Assembly (NCBI RefSeq): GCF_022374875.2
Contig: NZ_CP092427.2
Coordinates: 4,526,001-4,590,000 of the forward strand
Direction: 5' to 3'
Length of the DNA stretch: 64,000 nt
Origin: Mycolicibacterium rufum
GTDB lineage: Bacteria > Actinomycetota > Actinomycetes > Mycobacteriales > Mycobacteriaceae
The notes beneath the pieces were generated by a model, which saw only the letters and a program-made list of their open reading frames with translations, was not told the origin of the DNA and ran no database searches. Of this stretch, positions 42,807 to 50,402 are shown one piece after another (within the stretch, counting starts at the first letter, position 1; every line of letters begins with the position of its first letter). Both the position numbers and the translations under genes were made by a program.

Positions 42807-43826
42807 ATGGCCTTCGATTTTCGTGATCTCGCTGCACCGGTGTCCGTCGCCCCGATGGCCGGCGGACCCTCGACGCCCGACCTCGCCGCGGCAGGTACCA
42901 ATGCCGGCGGCCTGGGATTCGTGGCCGCCGGATATCTGAGCGCCGACGCGTTCGCCGAGCGGCTGAGCGCCGCGACCCGGCTCACCTCGGGCCCTGTCGG
43001 CGCGAATCTGTTCGTGCCGCAGCCCAGCGCCGGCGCCGCCGAGGCGATCGACGCGTACGCCGCGGAGCTGGCCGCCGATGCCCGGCGGTACGGCGCGGAG
43101 CTCGGCGAGCCCCGTGTCGACGACGACGCCTGGCAGGGGAAGCTCGAGGTCCTTCTCGATGTGCGGCCCGCGGTGGCGTCGTTCACCTTCGGTCTGCCCG
43201 ACGCCGAGGAGATCGGGCGGCTGCGCGGGGCGGGCATCACGGTCGCCGGCACGGTGACCACACTGGCGGAGGCGCGGCTGGCAGCCGACCGCGGCGTCGA
43301 CGTCCTCGTCGCCCAGGGGCCGGGCGCGGGCGGGCACCGCGGCACGTTCGACGCGACGGCTCGGCCTTCGGAGGAACCGCTCGACGACCTGCTGGCCGGC
43401 ATCGTCGCCGCACTCGATCTTCCGGTGGTCGCGGCAGGCGGGCTGATGACCGCCGCCGACATCGCGCGGGTGCGGGCAGCGGGCGCCGTCGCCGCACAGC
43501 TGGGTACCGCGTTCCTGCTCGCCGACGAGGCGGGCAGCAGCCCGGTGCATCGGTCGGCGCTGACCAGTCCGGAGTTCACCGAAACCGTTGTGACAAAAGC
43601 GTTTTCCGGTCGCTACGCGCGCGGCCTGCACAACCGGTTCGTCGATGACCACGAGGCCGGTGCCCCGTTCGGCTATCCGCAGGTGCACTATCTGACGAGT
43701 CCGCTCCGTGCGGCGGCGGTGAGGGCCGGCGATCCGCACGGCGTGAACGTGTGGGCCGGTACCGGATTCCGGCTCGCCGAGCCCGCCCCCGTCGCCGCGA
43801 TCATCGAGAAACTCACCGGCGGCTAG
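42807..43826 (+). CDS. Nitronate monooxygenase-family FMN protein
   Basis: A 339-residue TIM-barrel FMN enzyme of the nitronate monooxygenase (2-nitropropane dioxygenase) family. Motifs are VAPMAGGPSTPDLAAA at the N terminus, LFVPQP, GTVTTLAEARLAADRGVDVLVAQGPGAGGHRG with the likely catalytic His, and AAGGLMTAADIARVRAAGAVAAQLGTAF for phosphate binding. It oxidises alkyl nitronates such as propionate-3-nitronate by family. GGGAGGG at 42795-42801 is a good ribosome-binding site. It lies 13 nt after the Rrf2 gene and may be cotranscribed with it. A nested hairpin lies downstream. Confidence 0.9.
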   Translation: MAFDFRDLAAPVSVAPMAGGPSTPDLAAAGTNAGGLGFVAAGYLSADAFAERLSAATRLTSGPVGANLFVPQPSAGAAEAIDAYAAELAADARRYGAELGEPRVDDDAWQGKLEVLLDVRPAVASFTFGLPDAEEIGRLRGAGITVAGTVTTLAEARLAADRGVDVLVAQGPGAGGHRGTFDATARPSEEPLDDLLAGIVAALDLPVVAAGGLMTAADIARVRAAGAVAAQLGTAFLLADEAGSSPVHRSALTSPEFTETVVTKAFSGRYARGLHNRFVDDHEAGAPFGYPQVHYLTSPLRAAAVRAGDPHGVNVWAGTGFRLAEPAPVAAIIEKLTGG

Positions 43827-43857
43827 CTAGCCGACCGCGGCGCCCTTCGGCCCACGG

Positions 43858-43916
43858 TCAGCGACAGTGTCGGCGGATGGTGAGGTGGGCTCACCAGACG
43901 CCGACACTGTCGCTGA
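43858..43916. terminator. Large nested hairpin between convergent genes
   Basis: The outer stem has 18-bp perfect arms (43858-43875 and 43899-43916, TCAGCGACAGTGTCGGCG and its complement). The inner stem is TGGTGAG (43878-43884) with CTCACCA (43890-43896) around a GTGGG loop. It sits between the nitronate monooxygenase gene and the convergent DUF4097-like gene. It is probably a bidirectional terminator or a mobile palindrome. Confidence 0.7.
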
Positions 43917-43966
43917 GGATGGGCACTCAGTGGCCTTGCTCCGCTTTCGGCCAGCTGTCAAGGCAC

Positions 43967-44839
43967 CTAGCCGAGCTGTTCGACGGTGACGTCGCCGGTC
44001 TCGGAGCGCACGGTCACCACGGAGGCGGCCCCACGGGAGTCGCGGGTCTGCGGGACCCGCACGACGGTGGATCCCCATGGTTGGCCGGTGGTCGCGTCGA
44101 CGACGTACGGCCCGGGCGGGGGCAGTGCGACGGTGACGTCACCATTGTCGGTCCGCGCGTCGAGTGTCTTCGGGGCGGCGGCGAAGTCGACGTCGATATC
44201 GCCGGTCTGCGTGGTGGCCTTGAACGTCTCGGACACCGAAACCGCGTCACGGGTGTCGACGTCGCCGTGGGAGTTGCTGATATCGATGTCGCGTGCCGAG
44301 CCGCTCAGCACGACGGCGCCGTCGCGCGTGCGCGCCACCAACTGGTCGATGTCGGCCTGCAGCATCACCACGCCGGTGTCCTGCTGTGTCATCACCGTCG
44401 TGCGCCGCGCCTGGTCGGGCGGCAGCACCACGGTGATCTGGGACGCTCGGCCCCAGTCCAGGATCGGCGACTGCTCGGCGTCGATCGTGACGCGCGCCGA
44501 GACGCCGTCGGCGTCCACCGCCAGCGGATCGGAGCCCGCGCGGGCCGAGTTCACCATCGTCATGTCGACGCGCGGCTCGCGCGCCTCCCGGTCGCTGGTG
44601 ATGCGCACGATCACCGGGACCGAGCCGGTGTCGACCGCGATCGAGCGCAGCGTCGCCGGCAGGGCCACGCTGTCGGTGACGACGCGGAACGTGCTGACGC
44701 CCCAGGCGAAGACGCCAAGGGACACCACGGTGCCGACGACGAGCACGGCCGCGGCGGCGACCAGCAGGCCGCGCAGCGCGGTGCGCCCGCCCGGGGACAG
44801 CGGCGGGGGAGGTGAGGGAGGGGCGAGGGTGGTGGTCAC
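43967..44839 (-). CDS. DUF4097-like single-pass membrane protein
   Basis: A 290-residue protein. A Pro-rich cytoplasmic N terminus is followed by one TM helix (about residues 25-48, LLVAAAAVLVVGTVVSLGVFAW). The extracytoplasmic part is repetitive beta structure with recurring short strands (ISNSHGDVDTRDAVSV, TTQTGDIDVDF, TDNGDVTVALP, SETGDVTVEQLG), the pattern of DUF4097 beta-solenoid domains. It is the last gene of an operon with a NarL-type two-component system, 21 nt after the regulator stop. LiaFSR-like systems pair such proteins with envelope-stress signalling. The GTG start is preceded by AGGAC. Confidence 0.8.
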   Translation of the reverse strand: MTTTLAPPSPPPPLSPGGRTALRGLLVAAAAVLVVGTVVSLGVFAWGVSTFRVVTDSVALPATLRSIAVDTGSVPVIVRITSDREAREPRVDMTMVNSARAGSDPLAVDADGVSARVTIDAEQSPILDWGRASQITVVLPPDQARRTTVMTQQDTGVVMLQADIDQLVARTRDGAVVLSGSARDIDISNSHGDVDTRDAVSVSETFKATTQTGDIDVDFAAAPKTLDARTDNGDVTVALPPPGPYVVDATTGQPWGSTVVRVPQTRDSRGAASVVTVRSETGDVTVEQLG

Positions 44840-44860
44840 GAGGCGATGTCCTCTCTGCGT

Positions 44861-45505
44861 TCAGGATTCGAGGTAACGGAGCACCGCGAGGACGCGGCGG
44901 TTGCCGCTGTCGTCGGGGGCCAGGCCGAGCTTGGTGAAGATGGAGGCGATGTGCTTCTCGGCCGAACCGACCGACATGTGCAGCGCCGCGGCGATGGCCG
45001 AGTTCGTCTTGCCCTCCGCCATCAGCTGCAGCACCTCGTGCTCGCGCGAGGTCAGCGCGTCCAGGACGTTGCGGCGGTGCGAGCGGACCAGGATCTGCGA
45101 CACCACCTCCGGGTCGAGGACGGTACCGCCGCCCCCGACCACGGCCACGGCGTCGAGGAACGCCGGGACATCGGCCACCCGGTCCTTGAGCAGGTAGCCG
45201 AAACCCCTGGTGTCCGAGGCGATCAGGTCGGCCGCGTAGCGCTCCTCCACGTAGTGCGAGAGCACCAGCACCGGTGACTCGGGGTTCTGGCTGCGCAGCA
45301 GCGCCGCGGCGCGGATGCCTTCGTCGGTGAACGTCGGCGGCATCCGGACGTCGAGGATCGCCAGGTCCGGTCGCGTCTCGTTGACCAGGCGCAGCAGGTT
45401 GGTCGCGTCGGGCACGCCGGCGACCACCTCGTGTCCGGCGTCGGTGAGGATCCGTTCGATACCCGCCCGCAGCAGGGCCGAATCCTCGGCGATCACGATG
45501 CGCAT
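44861..45505 (-). CDS. NarL/LuxR-family response regulator
   Basis: A 214-residue regulator. The receiver domain has an acidic pocket (IAEDSALL) and phosphoacceptor Asp52 (LAILDVRMPP). The C-terminal LuxR HTH spans about residues 145-205 (LTSREHEVLQLMAEGKTNSAIAAALHMS, KHIASIFTKLGL). The SAEKH variant sits where most have TVKTH. It is encoded 13 nt inside the end of the sensor kinase gene, which guarantees co-translation. By family, the phosphorylated dimer activates nearby promoters. Confidence 0.92.
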   Translation of the reverse strand: MRIVIAEDSALLRAGIERILTDAGHEVVAGVPDATNLLRLVNETRPDLAILDVRMPPTFTDEGIRAAALLRSQNPESPVLVLSHYVEERYAADLIASDTRGFGYLLKDRVADVPAFLDAVAVVGGGGTVLDPEVVSQILVRSHRRNVLDALTSREHEVLQLMAEGKTNSAIAAALHMSVGSAEKHIASIFTKLGLAPDDSGNRRVLAVLRYLES

Positions 45506-46827
45506 GGCAGCACCGCGGTGATGACGGTCGGACCGGTGACAGGGCTGGACACCCCGAAGGTGCCGCGCGCGGCGCGCACCCGTTCGTCGAGACCGCGCAG
45601 CCCGGTGGCGTCGGCCCCGGCGTCGTCGGCCACGATCCGTGCGCCGCCGCGACCATCGTCGAACACCGTGACATGCAACTGGTTCGCCGATTCGTCGAGT
45701 CGGACGGTGACCGCGGCCTGCGTCGCGCCGGCGTGGCGGGTGACGTTGGTCAGCGCCTCGGCGACGACGAAGTATGCGCACGCCTCCACCTCCTCGGGCA
45801 GTCGCCGGGGCAGGTGCACGCTCAACGTGGTCGGCACCCCGGAGTTGGTGGCGCGCTGCACCACCGCCGAGAGCGCGGCGTCGAGGCCGCGGTCGGACAG
45901 GATCGTCGGCGCGATACCGCGGACCACGTTGCGCAGCTCCACCAGGGCGGTCTTGGCGTCGTCGTGGGCCTCCGCGATCAGGGCCTTGGCCGCGGGAAGA
46001 TCGGTGTCGAGTTTGGTCTGGGCCAGGCCGATGGTCATGGCCAGGGACACCAGTCGCGGCTGCACCCCGTCGTGCAGGTCGCGTTCGATGCGGTGCCGTT
46101 CGGTGTGCGCGGAGGTGACCGCACCCTGCCGGGCGTCGGCGAGCGCGCTCACCTGGTACTGCAGCGCGGCCGTCGGCGACGGGGACAGCAGCCACCGGTC
46201 GATCGTGGCGTCCAGCGCGGGGGCGAAGACCAGCAGCGCAACCGCGACGGCCAGCGCCACCACCGCCAGCAGCCAGGCCACCGGTGTCGGCAGGAACGAC
46301 AGCCCGGCGTCGGCATCGCTGTTACCGATCGCGATCGCCGCGGCAGGGGCCACGAACGCGAACGCCAGCAGCGCCGCGGCGAGGCCGGTGGCCAGAAGGT
46401 CGTAGGTCATCCGAAGATAGTGGTGCGCGGCGGTTTTCCAGAATCGGGCGCTGCCCAGGTCGAGCAGGAGTTGGTGCGCCCAGCGTTGGAATCCGGTGTG
46501 CGGGGACAGCCGCCGCGGCGGGATCCCGATCTGCATGCCGAAAACCGCCTCGCTGCGCACCCGTTCGACCCGGTCGACGCCCCGGATCACGTAGACGAAC
46601 ACGACGGCGGCCAGGACGAAACCGATCACACTCGGGATCGACGAGACGCCGATGACGAGAAGGCCCAAGGGAATCCAGAACCACACGGTCGCCACCGCCG
46701 CCCCGGTGACCATCGATGCCGTCGGCACCACGCCCAGGCCCCGCACCCGCGGTGGCGTCGGCGCCGGTGGCGCCTCGACGGCGGACCCGGCGCCGATGAT
46801 CTCCTCGGTGTCTGCTGTTGCGGTCAT
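45493..46827 (-). CDS. NarL-type sensor histidine kinase (HisKA_3)
   Basis: A 444-residue membrane sensor. Four or more TM helices lie in the first half ([70 protein letters not shown]), grouped as a putative sensor domain. The dimerisation/phosphoacceptor motif is RHRIERDLHDGVQPRLVSLA (His about 253). The HATPase region carries ALTNVTRHAGAT and GLRGLDERV. It shares its operon with the LuxR-type regulator and the DUF4097-like protein. A 92-bp gap separates it from the divergent TDT transporter, possibly another target. Confidence 0.9.
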   Translation of the reverse strand: MTATADTEEIIGAGSAVEAPPAPTPPRVRGLGVVPTASMVTGAAVATVWFWIPLGLLVIGVSSIPSVIGFVLAAVVFVYVIRGVDRVERVRSEAVFGMQIGIPPRRLSPHTGFQRWAHQLLLDLGSARFWKTAAHHYLRMTYDLLATGLAAALLAFAFVAPAAAIAIGNSDADAGLSFLPTPVAWLLAVVALAVAVALLVFAPALDATIDRWLLSPSPTAALQYQVSALADARQGAVTSAHTERHRIERDLHDGVQPRLVSLAMTIGLAQTKLDTDLPAAKALIAEAHDDAKTALVELRNVVRGIAPTILSDRGLDAALSAVVQRATNSGVPTTLSVHLPRRLPEEVEACAYFVVAEALTNVTRHAGATQAAVTVRLDESANQLHVTVFDDGRGGARIVADDAGADATGLRGLDERVRAARGTFGVSSPVTGPTVITAVLPCAS

Positions 46828-46919
46828 GACACCAACCTAGGGACCAGGGTGCGGCGGCGACACAGCGTTTTCCCCAGAGTCGGCCGGGGGATAACCCCCG
46901 GGCTGGCCATACTGTCGGG

Positions 46920-48035
46920 GTGACCGACAGGACCGGCGCGGGGCCGGCGATCCTCAGCTATCTCGGACCGAACTGGTTCGCCTCGGTGATGGGCACCGGC
47001 ATCGTCGCGACGGCGGGCGCCACCCTGCCGGTGCACGTTCCCGGCCTGCGGGGATTCGCCCTCGCCGTGTGGGTGGCGTCGGCGCTGTGGCTGATCGTGT
47101 TGTTGATCGCCATGGTCGGGCACTGGGTGCGCACGCCCGCGGTCGCGCGCAGCCACGTCCGCAACCCGCAGATGGCGCACTTCTACGGGGCCGCGCCGAT
47201 GGCGCTGCTGACGGTGGCGTCCGGGGCACTGCTGGTCGGCCGGGATCTGATCGGCGAGCGTGCGGCGGTGGACGCGGCGTGGGTGCTGTGGACCGCGGGA
47301 ACACTCGGCGGGCTGATCACCGCGATGAGCATCCCGTACCTGATGTTCACCCAGTACCGGGTCGAACCCGATGCGGCGTTCGGCGGCTGGTTGATGCCCG
47401 TGGTGCCGCCGATGGTGTCGGCGGCGACGGGGGCGTTGCTGATCCCGCACATGGCGCCGGGGACGGGCCGCGCGACCATGCTCTACGGCTGCTTCGCCAT
47501 GTTCGGGCTGTCCCTGGTGGCATCGTTGATCATCATCACGATGGTGTGGAGCCGGCTGTCGCACTTCGGCACCTCCGGGACCGCCCGCGTCCCGACGCTC
47601 TGGATCGTCCTCGGCCCGCTCGGCCAATCCATCACGGTCGCAGGGCTTCTCGGCACGGATGCGGCGCTGGCCGTCGATACGCGGCTGGCCGACGGCATGA
47701 GTGTGTTCGCGGTCCTCTACGGCGTGCCGGTGTGGGGTTTCGCGGTGCTGTGGATCGGCTTGGCCACCGCGCTGACCGTGCGCACCCTGCGGCGGGGGAT
47801 GCCGTTCGCGCTGACGTGGTGGAGCCTCACCTTCCCGGTGGGCACGTTCGTCACCGGGACGACGCAGTTGGCCGCCCACACCGGGCTGCCCGCCTTTCGG
47901 GTGGCGGCCGCGATCGCCTATCTGGGGCTGCTGAGCACGTGGCTCCTGGTTGCGGTGCGGACGCTGCGTGGAGGCCTGCGCGGCGGCCTGTTCGCACCGC
48001 CGGCACCCGGCCCCATCCGCGCGGCGAAAGACTGA
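46920..48035 (+). CDS. TDT-family (TehA/Mae1-like) membrane transporter
   Basis: A 371-residue polytopic protein with about ten TM helices. The N-terminal motif PNWFASVMGTGIVA is typical of the tellurite-resistance/dicarboxylate transporter family, which includes SLAC1-like anion channels, TehA, sulfite exporters and C4-dicarboxylate carriers. The C-terminal WWSLTFPVGTFVTGTTQLA is the second conserved region of the family. The substrate is not known; sulfite or malate-type anions are candidates. A CATACT box at 46908-46913 suggests a leaderless GTG start. Confidence 0.87.
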   Translation: MTDRTGAGPAILSYLGPNWFASVMGTGIVATAGATLPVHVPGLRGFALAVWVASALWLIVLLIAMVGHWVRTPAVARSHVRNPQMAHFYGAAPMALLTVASGALLVGRDLIGERAAVDAAWVLWTAGTLGGLITAMSIPYLMFTQYRVEPDAAFGGWLMPVVPPMVSAATGALLIPHMAPGTGRATMLYGCFAMFGLSLVASLIIITMVWSRLSHFGTSGTARVPTLWIVLGPLGQSITVAGLLGTDAALAVDTRLADGMSVFAVLYGVPVWGFAVLWIGLATALTVRTLRRGMPFALTWWSLTFPVGTFVTGTTQLAAHTGLPAFRVAAAIAYLGLLSTWLLVAVRTLRGGLRGGLFAPPAPGPIRAAKD

Positions 48036-48038
48036 TAC

Positions 48039-48049
48039 TGGTCTGACCA
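48039..48049. promoter_or_regulatory. FadR-type operator
   Basis: TGGTCTGACCA is a perfect dyad around a central T and fits the FadR-subfamily consensus TNGTNNNACNA at every fixed position. It lies 3 nt after the transporter stop and 37 nt before the GntR-family start, so autoregulation of the GntR - hydroxylase operon is likely. Confidence 0.75.
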
Positions 48050-48086
48050 CTTGACCTCCAGGCCATCAGTGCGTCATGGTGGGGGC

Positions 48087-48809
48087 ATGGCTCTGCGACC
48101 GGTGCACCGACGCTCGGTGCCCGAGGACGTCTTCGACCAGGTGATGTCCGACGTGCTCAACGGGGAGATGCAGCCCGGCGAGGCTTTGCCCAGCGAGCGG
48201 CGGCTCGCTGAGGTGCTCGGGGTGTCACGGCCGGCGATCCGGGAGGCGCTCAAGAGGCTGGCGGCCGCGGGACTCGTCGAGGTCCGGCAGGGCGGCGCGA
48301 CGACAGTGCGGGACTTCCGGCGCACGGCCGGGCTGGATCTGCTCCCGCAACTGCTGATGCGCGGCGGCGAACTCGACCTCGCGGTGATCCGCAGCATCCT
48401 CGAGACCCGGCTGCACAACGGACCCAAGGTCGCTGAACTGGCGGCTCAGCGCCGCGGCCCGCAGACACGCGAGGATCTCGAGGCCGCCGTGCAGGCCCTG
48501 GCGGAGCAGACCGATCCCGTTGCCGCGCAACGGCGTGCGCTCGACTTCTGGGACCTCGTCGTCGACGGGGCCGAATCGATCGCGTTCCGCCTCATGTTCA
48601 ACACGCTGCGCGCCACCTACGAGCCGGTCCTGCCCGCGCTCGCCGCGGTGATGATCAGCGAGGTGGGCCAGGTCGATGCCTACCGCGCGCTGGCCGACGC
48701 GATCGTGCACGGCGACGCTTCTGCTGCCCACGACAACGCCCACCAGCTGCTGGAGCCCGCGACCACCGCGTTGCTGGCTGCCCTGAACCGATTGGAGGAG
48801 AGCCGATGA
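48087..48809 (+). CDS. GntR-family regulator, FadR subfamily
   Basis: A 240-residue regulator. The N-terminal winged helix spans residues about 10-75 ([58 protein letters not shown]). The all-helical C-terminal FCD-type effector domain runs about 90-235. FadR-subfamily members respond to acyl-CoAs or organic acids. The ATG is chosen because the family begins shortly before VPEDVFDQV. It overlaps the fatty-acid-hydroxylase-like gene by ATGA, so the regulator and enzyme are coexpressed. A matching operator precedes it. Confidence 0.9.
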   Translation: MALRPVHRRSVPEDVFDQVMSDVLNGEMQPGEALPSERRLAEVLGVSRPAIREALKRLAAAGLVEVRQGGATTVRDFRRTAGLDLLPQLLMRGGELDLAVIRSILETRLHNGPKVAELAAQRRGPQTREDLEAAVQALAEQTDPVAAQRRALDFWDLVVDGAESIAFRLMFNTLRATYEPVLPALAAVMISEVGQVDAYRALADAIVHGDASAAHDNAHQLLEPATTALLAALNRLEESR

Positions 48810-49471
48810 GCACCCCTACCCGTGCGGGTCGCCGACACGTCACGCTGGTCGACGCCGCCCGCGAGTTCGGACGGCACCCCACGCCGTGGATGATCGGCGC
48901 GACACTGGTCGTAGCCGTGGGGGCGCGCCTTCTGGCGGGCGACTGGACGTGGGCCGACGCCGTCATCCCGGTCGTGATGCTCGCCGTGTTCCCGTTCTTC
49001 GAATGGGTGGTGCACGTCTGCATCCTGCATTGGCGGCCGCGCCGGATCGGCGCGCTGCGCATCGATCCGCTGCTCGCGCGCAAGCACCGCGAGCACCATG
49101 TCGACCCGCGGGACGTCGACCTGATCTTCATTCCCTGGCAGGCGCTGCTGTGGGTGCTGCCGCTCGCGGTCGCCGTCGCGCTGCTCGCCTTCCCCCGCGC
49201 AGGACTGGGCCTGACGTTCCTGACCACCCTGACGGTGCTGGGACTGTGCTACGAGTGGTGCCACTACCTCGTGCACAGCGACTACAAGCCCAAAACCGCG
49301 GTGTACCGGTCGATCTGGCGCAACCACCGGCAACACCACTTCAAGAACGAGCACTTCTGGTTCACCGTCACCAGCGCGGGCACCGCCGATCGCGTGCTGG
49401 GCACCTATCCGGATCCCGCGGCGGTCGTCACGTCGCCGACCGCCAAGAACCTGCACGGGCAGCCGTCCTGA
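48806..49471 (+). CDS. Fatty acid hydroxylase / sterol desaturase-family membrane enzyme
   Basis: A 221-residue integral membrane di-iron protein. The His-box motifs needed for iron binding are present in order: [10 protein letters not shown] (about 71-80), KHREHHV (about 93-99), [10 protein letters not shown] (about 153-162) and [12 protein letters not shown] (about 173-184). TM segments flank them. The family hydroxylates or desaturates fatty acids, sterols or carotenoids. The FadR-like regulator in the same translation unit favours a fatty acyl substrate. No electron-transfer partner is adjacent. Confidence 0.88.
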   Translation: MSTPTRAGRRHVTLVDAAREFGRHPTPWMIGATLVVAVGARLLAGDWTWADAVIPVVMLAVFPFFEWVVHVCILHWRPRRIGALRIDPLLARKHREHHVDPRDVDLIFIPWQALLWVLPLAVAVALLAFPRAGLGLTFLTTLTVLGLCYEWCHYLVHSDYKPKTAVYRSIWRNHRQHHFKNEHFWFTVTSAGTADRVLGTYPDPAAVVTSPTAKNLHGQPS

Positions 49472-49501
49472 CGCCCACCACCGGCATGTCAGAATCGCCC
49501 G

Positions 49502-50395
49502 GTGCGAATCGGGATGACGATGCCGGTGATGGAAGCCGCCCTGGACCGCGCGACGCTGCGCGACTGGGCCCGGCTGATCGACGAGGGTCCGTTCTCGTCG
49601 CTGTGCTGGGGTGAGCGGATCGCGTTCGACAATCCCGAGAGCCTGACGCTGCTGGGCGCCCTGTCCGCGTGGACGGACCGGGTGCGGCTGGTCACCACCG
49701 TGGTCATCCCGCAACTGCACGACCCGGTGATGCTCGCCAAGGCGATGGCCACCGGCGACATGCTCAGTGGGGGGCGTCTGACCGTCGGCATCGGCGTGGG
49801 CGGGCGGCACGAGGACTACCGTGCCGTCGGCGCCGATCCGGCGACGCAGACCATGCGCGAGATGGCCGACAGGGTCGCGGTGATGCGTCGGGTGTGGGCG
49901 GGGGAGAAGGTCTCCGAGTCGACGCTGCCGGTGGGGCCGCCGCCGGTCCAGCACGGCGGGCCCGAATTGCTGGTCGGCACAACGGGTCCCAAGACTCTGC
50001 GCAGCGCGGCGGGGTGGGCCGACGGGCTGGCCGGCATCACGCTGGACCTCGACGCCGGCGCCCAGAACGAGTTGTTCGACGTGGCGCGTGACGCGTGGCG
50101 CGAGGCGGGCAGGAATGCGCCGCACCTCGCGACCTCCTTCTGGTTCGCCGTGGGCGAGGGCGGTGCACCGCGCGAGCAGGTGCACCGTCACCTGCTGCGC
50201 TACATGAACTGGATCCCGTCCGAGATCGTCGACGCGATGGCGCCGACGACGGGGTGGGCCGGCACCCAGGACGACTTGCGTGCGGTGCTGGCCCGATTCG
50301 CCGACATCGGCACCGACGAGATCCACCTGATCCCGACCAGCAGCGATCTGGAGCAGGTCCGCCGGGTCGCCGAGGTGGTCGCCGACCTCGGGTGA
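49502..50395 (+). CDS. LLM-class F420-dependent oxidoreductase
   Basis: A 297-residue luciferase-like TIM-barrel protein. Motifs are IGMTMPVMEAAL, VRLVTTVVIPQLHDPVMLAKAMATGDMLSGGRLTVGIGVGGRHEDY (the family signature) and PELLVGTTGPKTLRSAAGWADG. It is probably an F420H2/F420-dependent reductase, as are many mycobacterial LLM proteins, but cofactor use cannot be seen from sequence alone. The GTG start is 30 nt after the hydroxylase stop. It converges on the potassium channel gene with a 7-nt gap. Confidence 0.86.
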   Translation: MRIGMTMPVMEAALDRATLRDWARLIDEGPFSSLCWGERIAFDNPESLTLLGALSAWTDRVRLVTTVVIPQLHDPVMLAKAMATGDMLSGGRLTVGIGVGGRHEDYRAVGADPATQTMREMADRVAVMRRVWAGEKVSESTLPVGPPPVQHGGPELLVGTTGPKTLRSAAGWADGLAGITLDLDAGAQNELFDVARDAWREAGRNAPHLATSFWFAVGEGGAPREQVHRHLLRYMNWIPSEIVDAMAPTTGWAGTQDDLRAVLARFADIGTDEIHLIPTSSDLEQVRRVAEVVADLG

Positions 50396-50402
50396 ACGCG
50401 GC

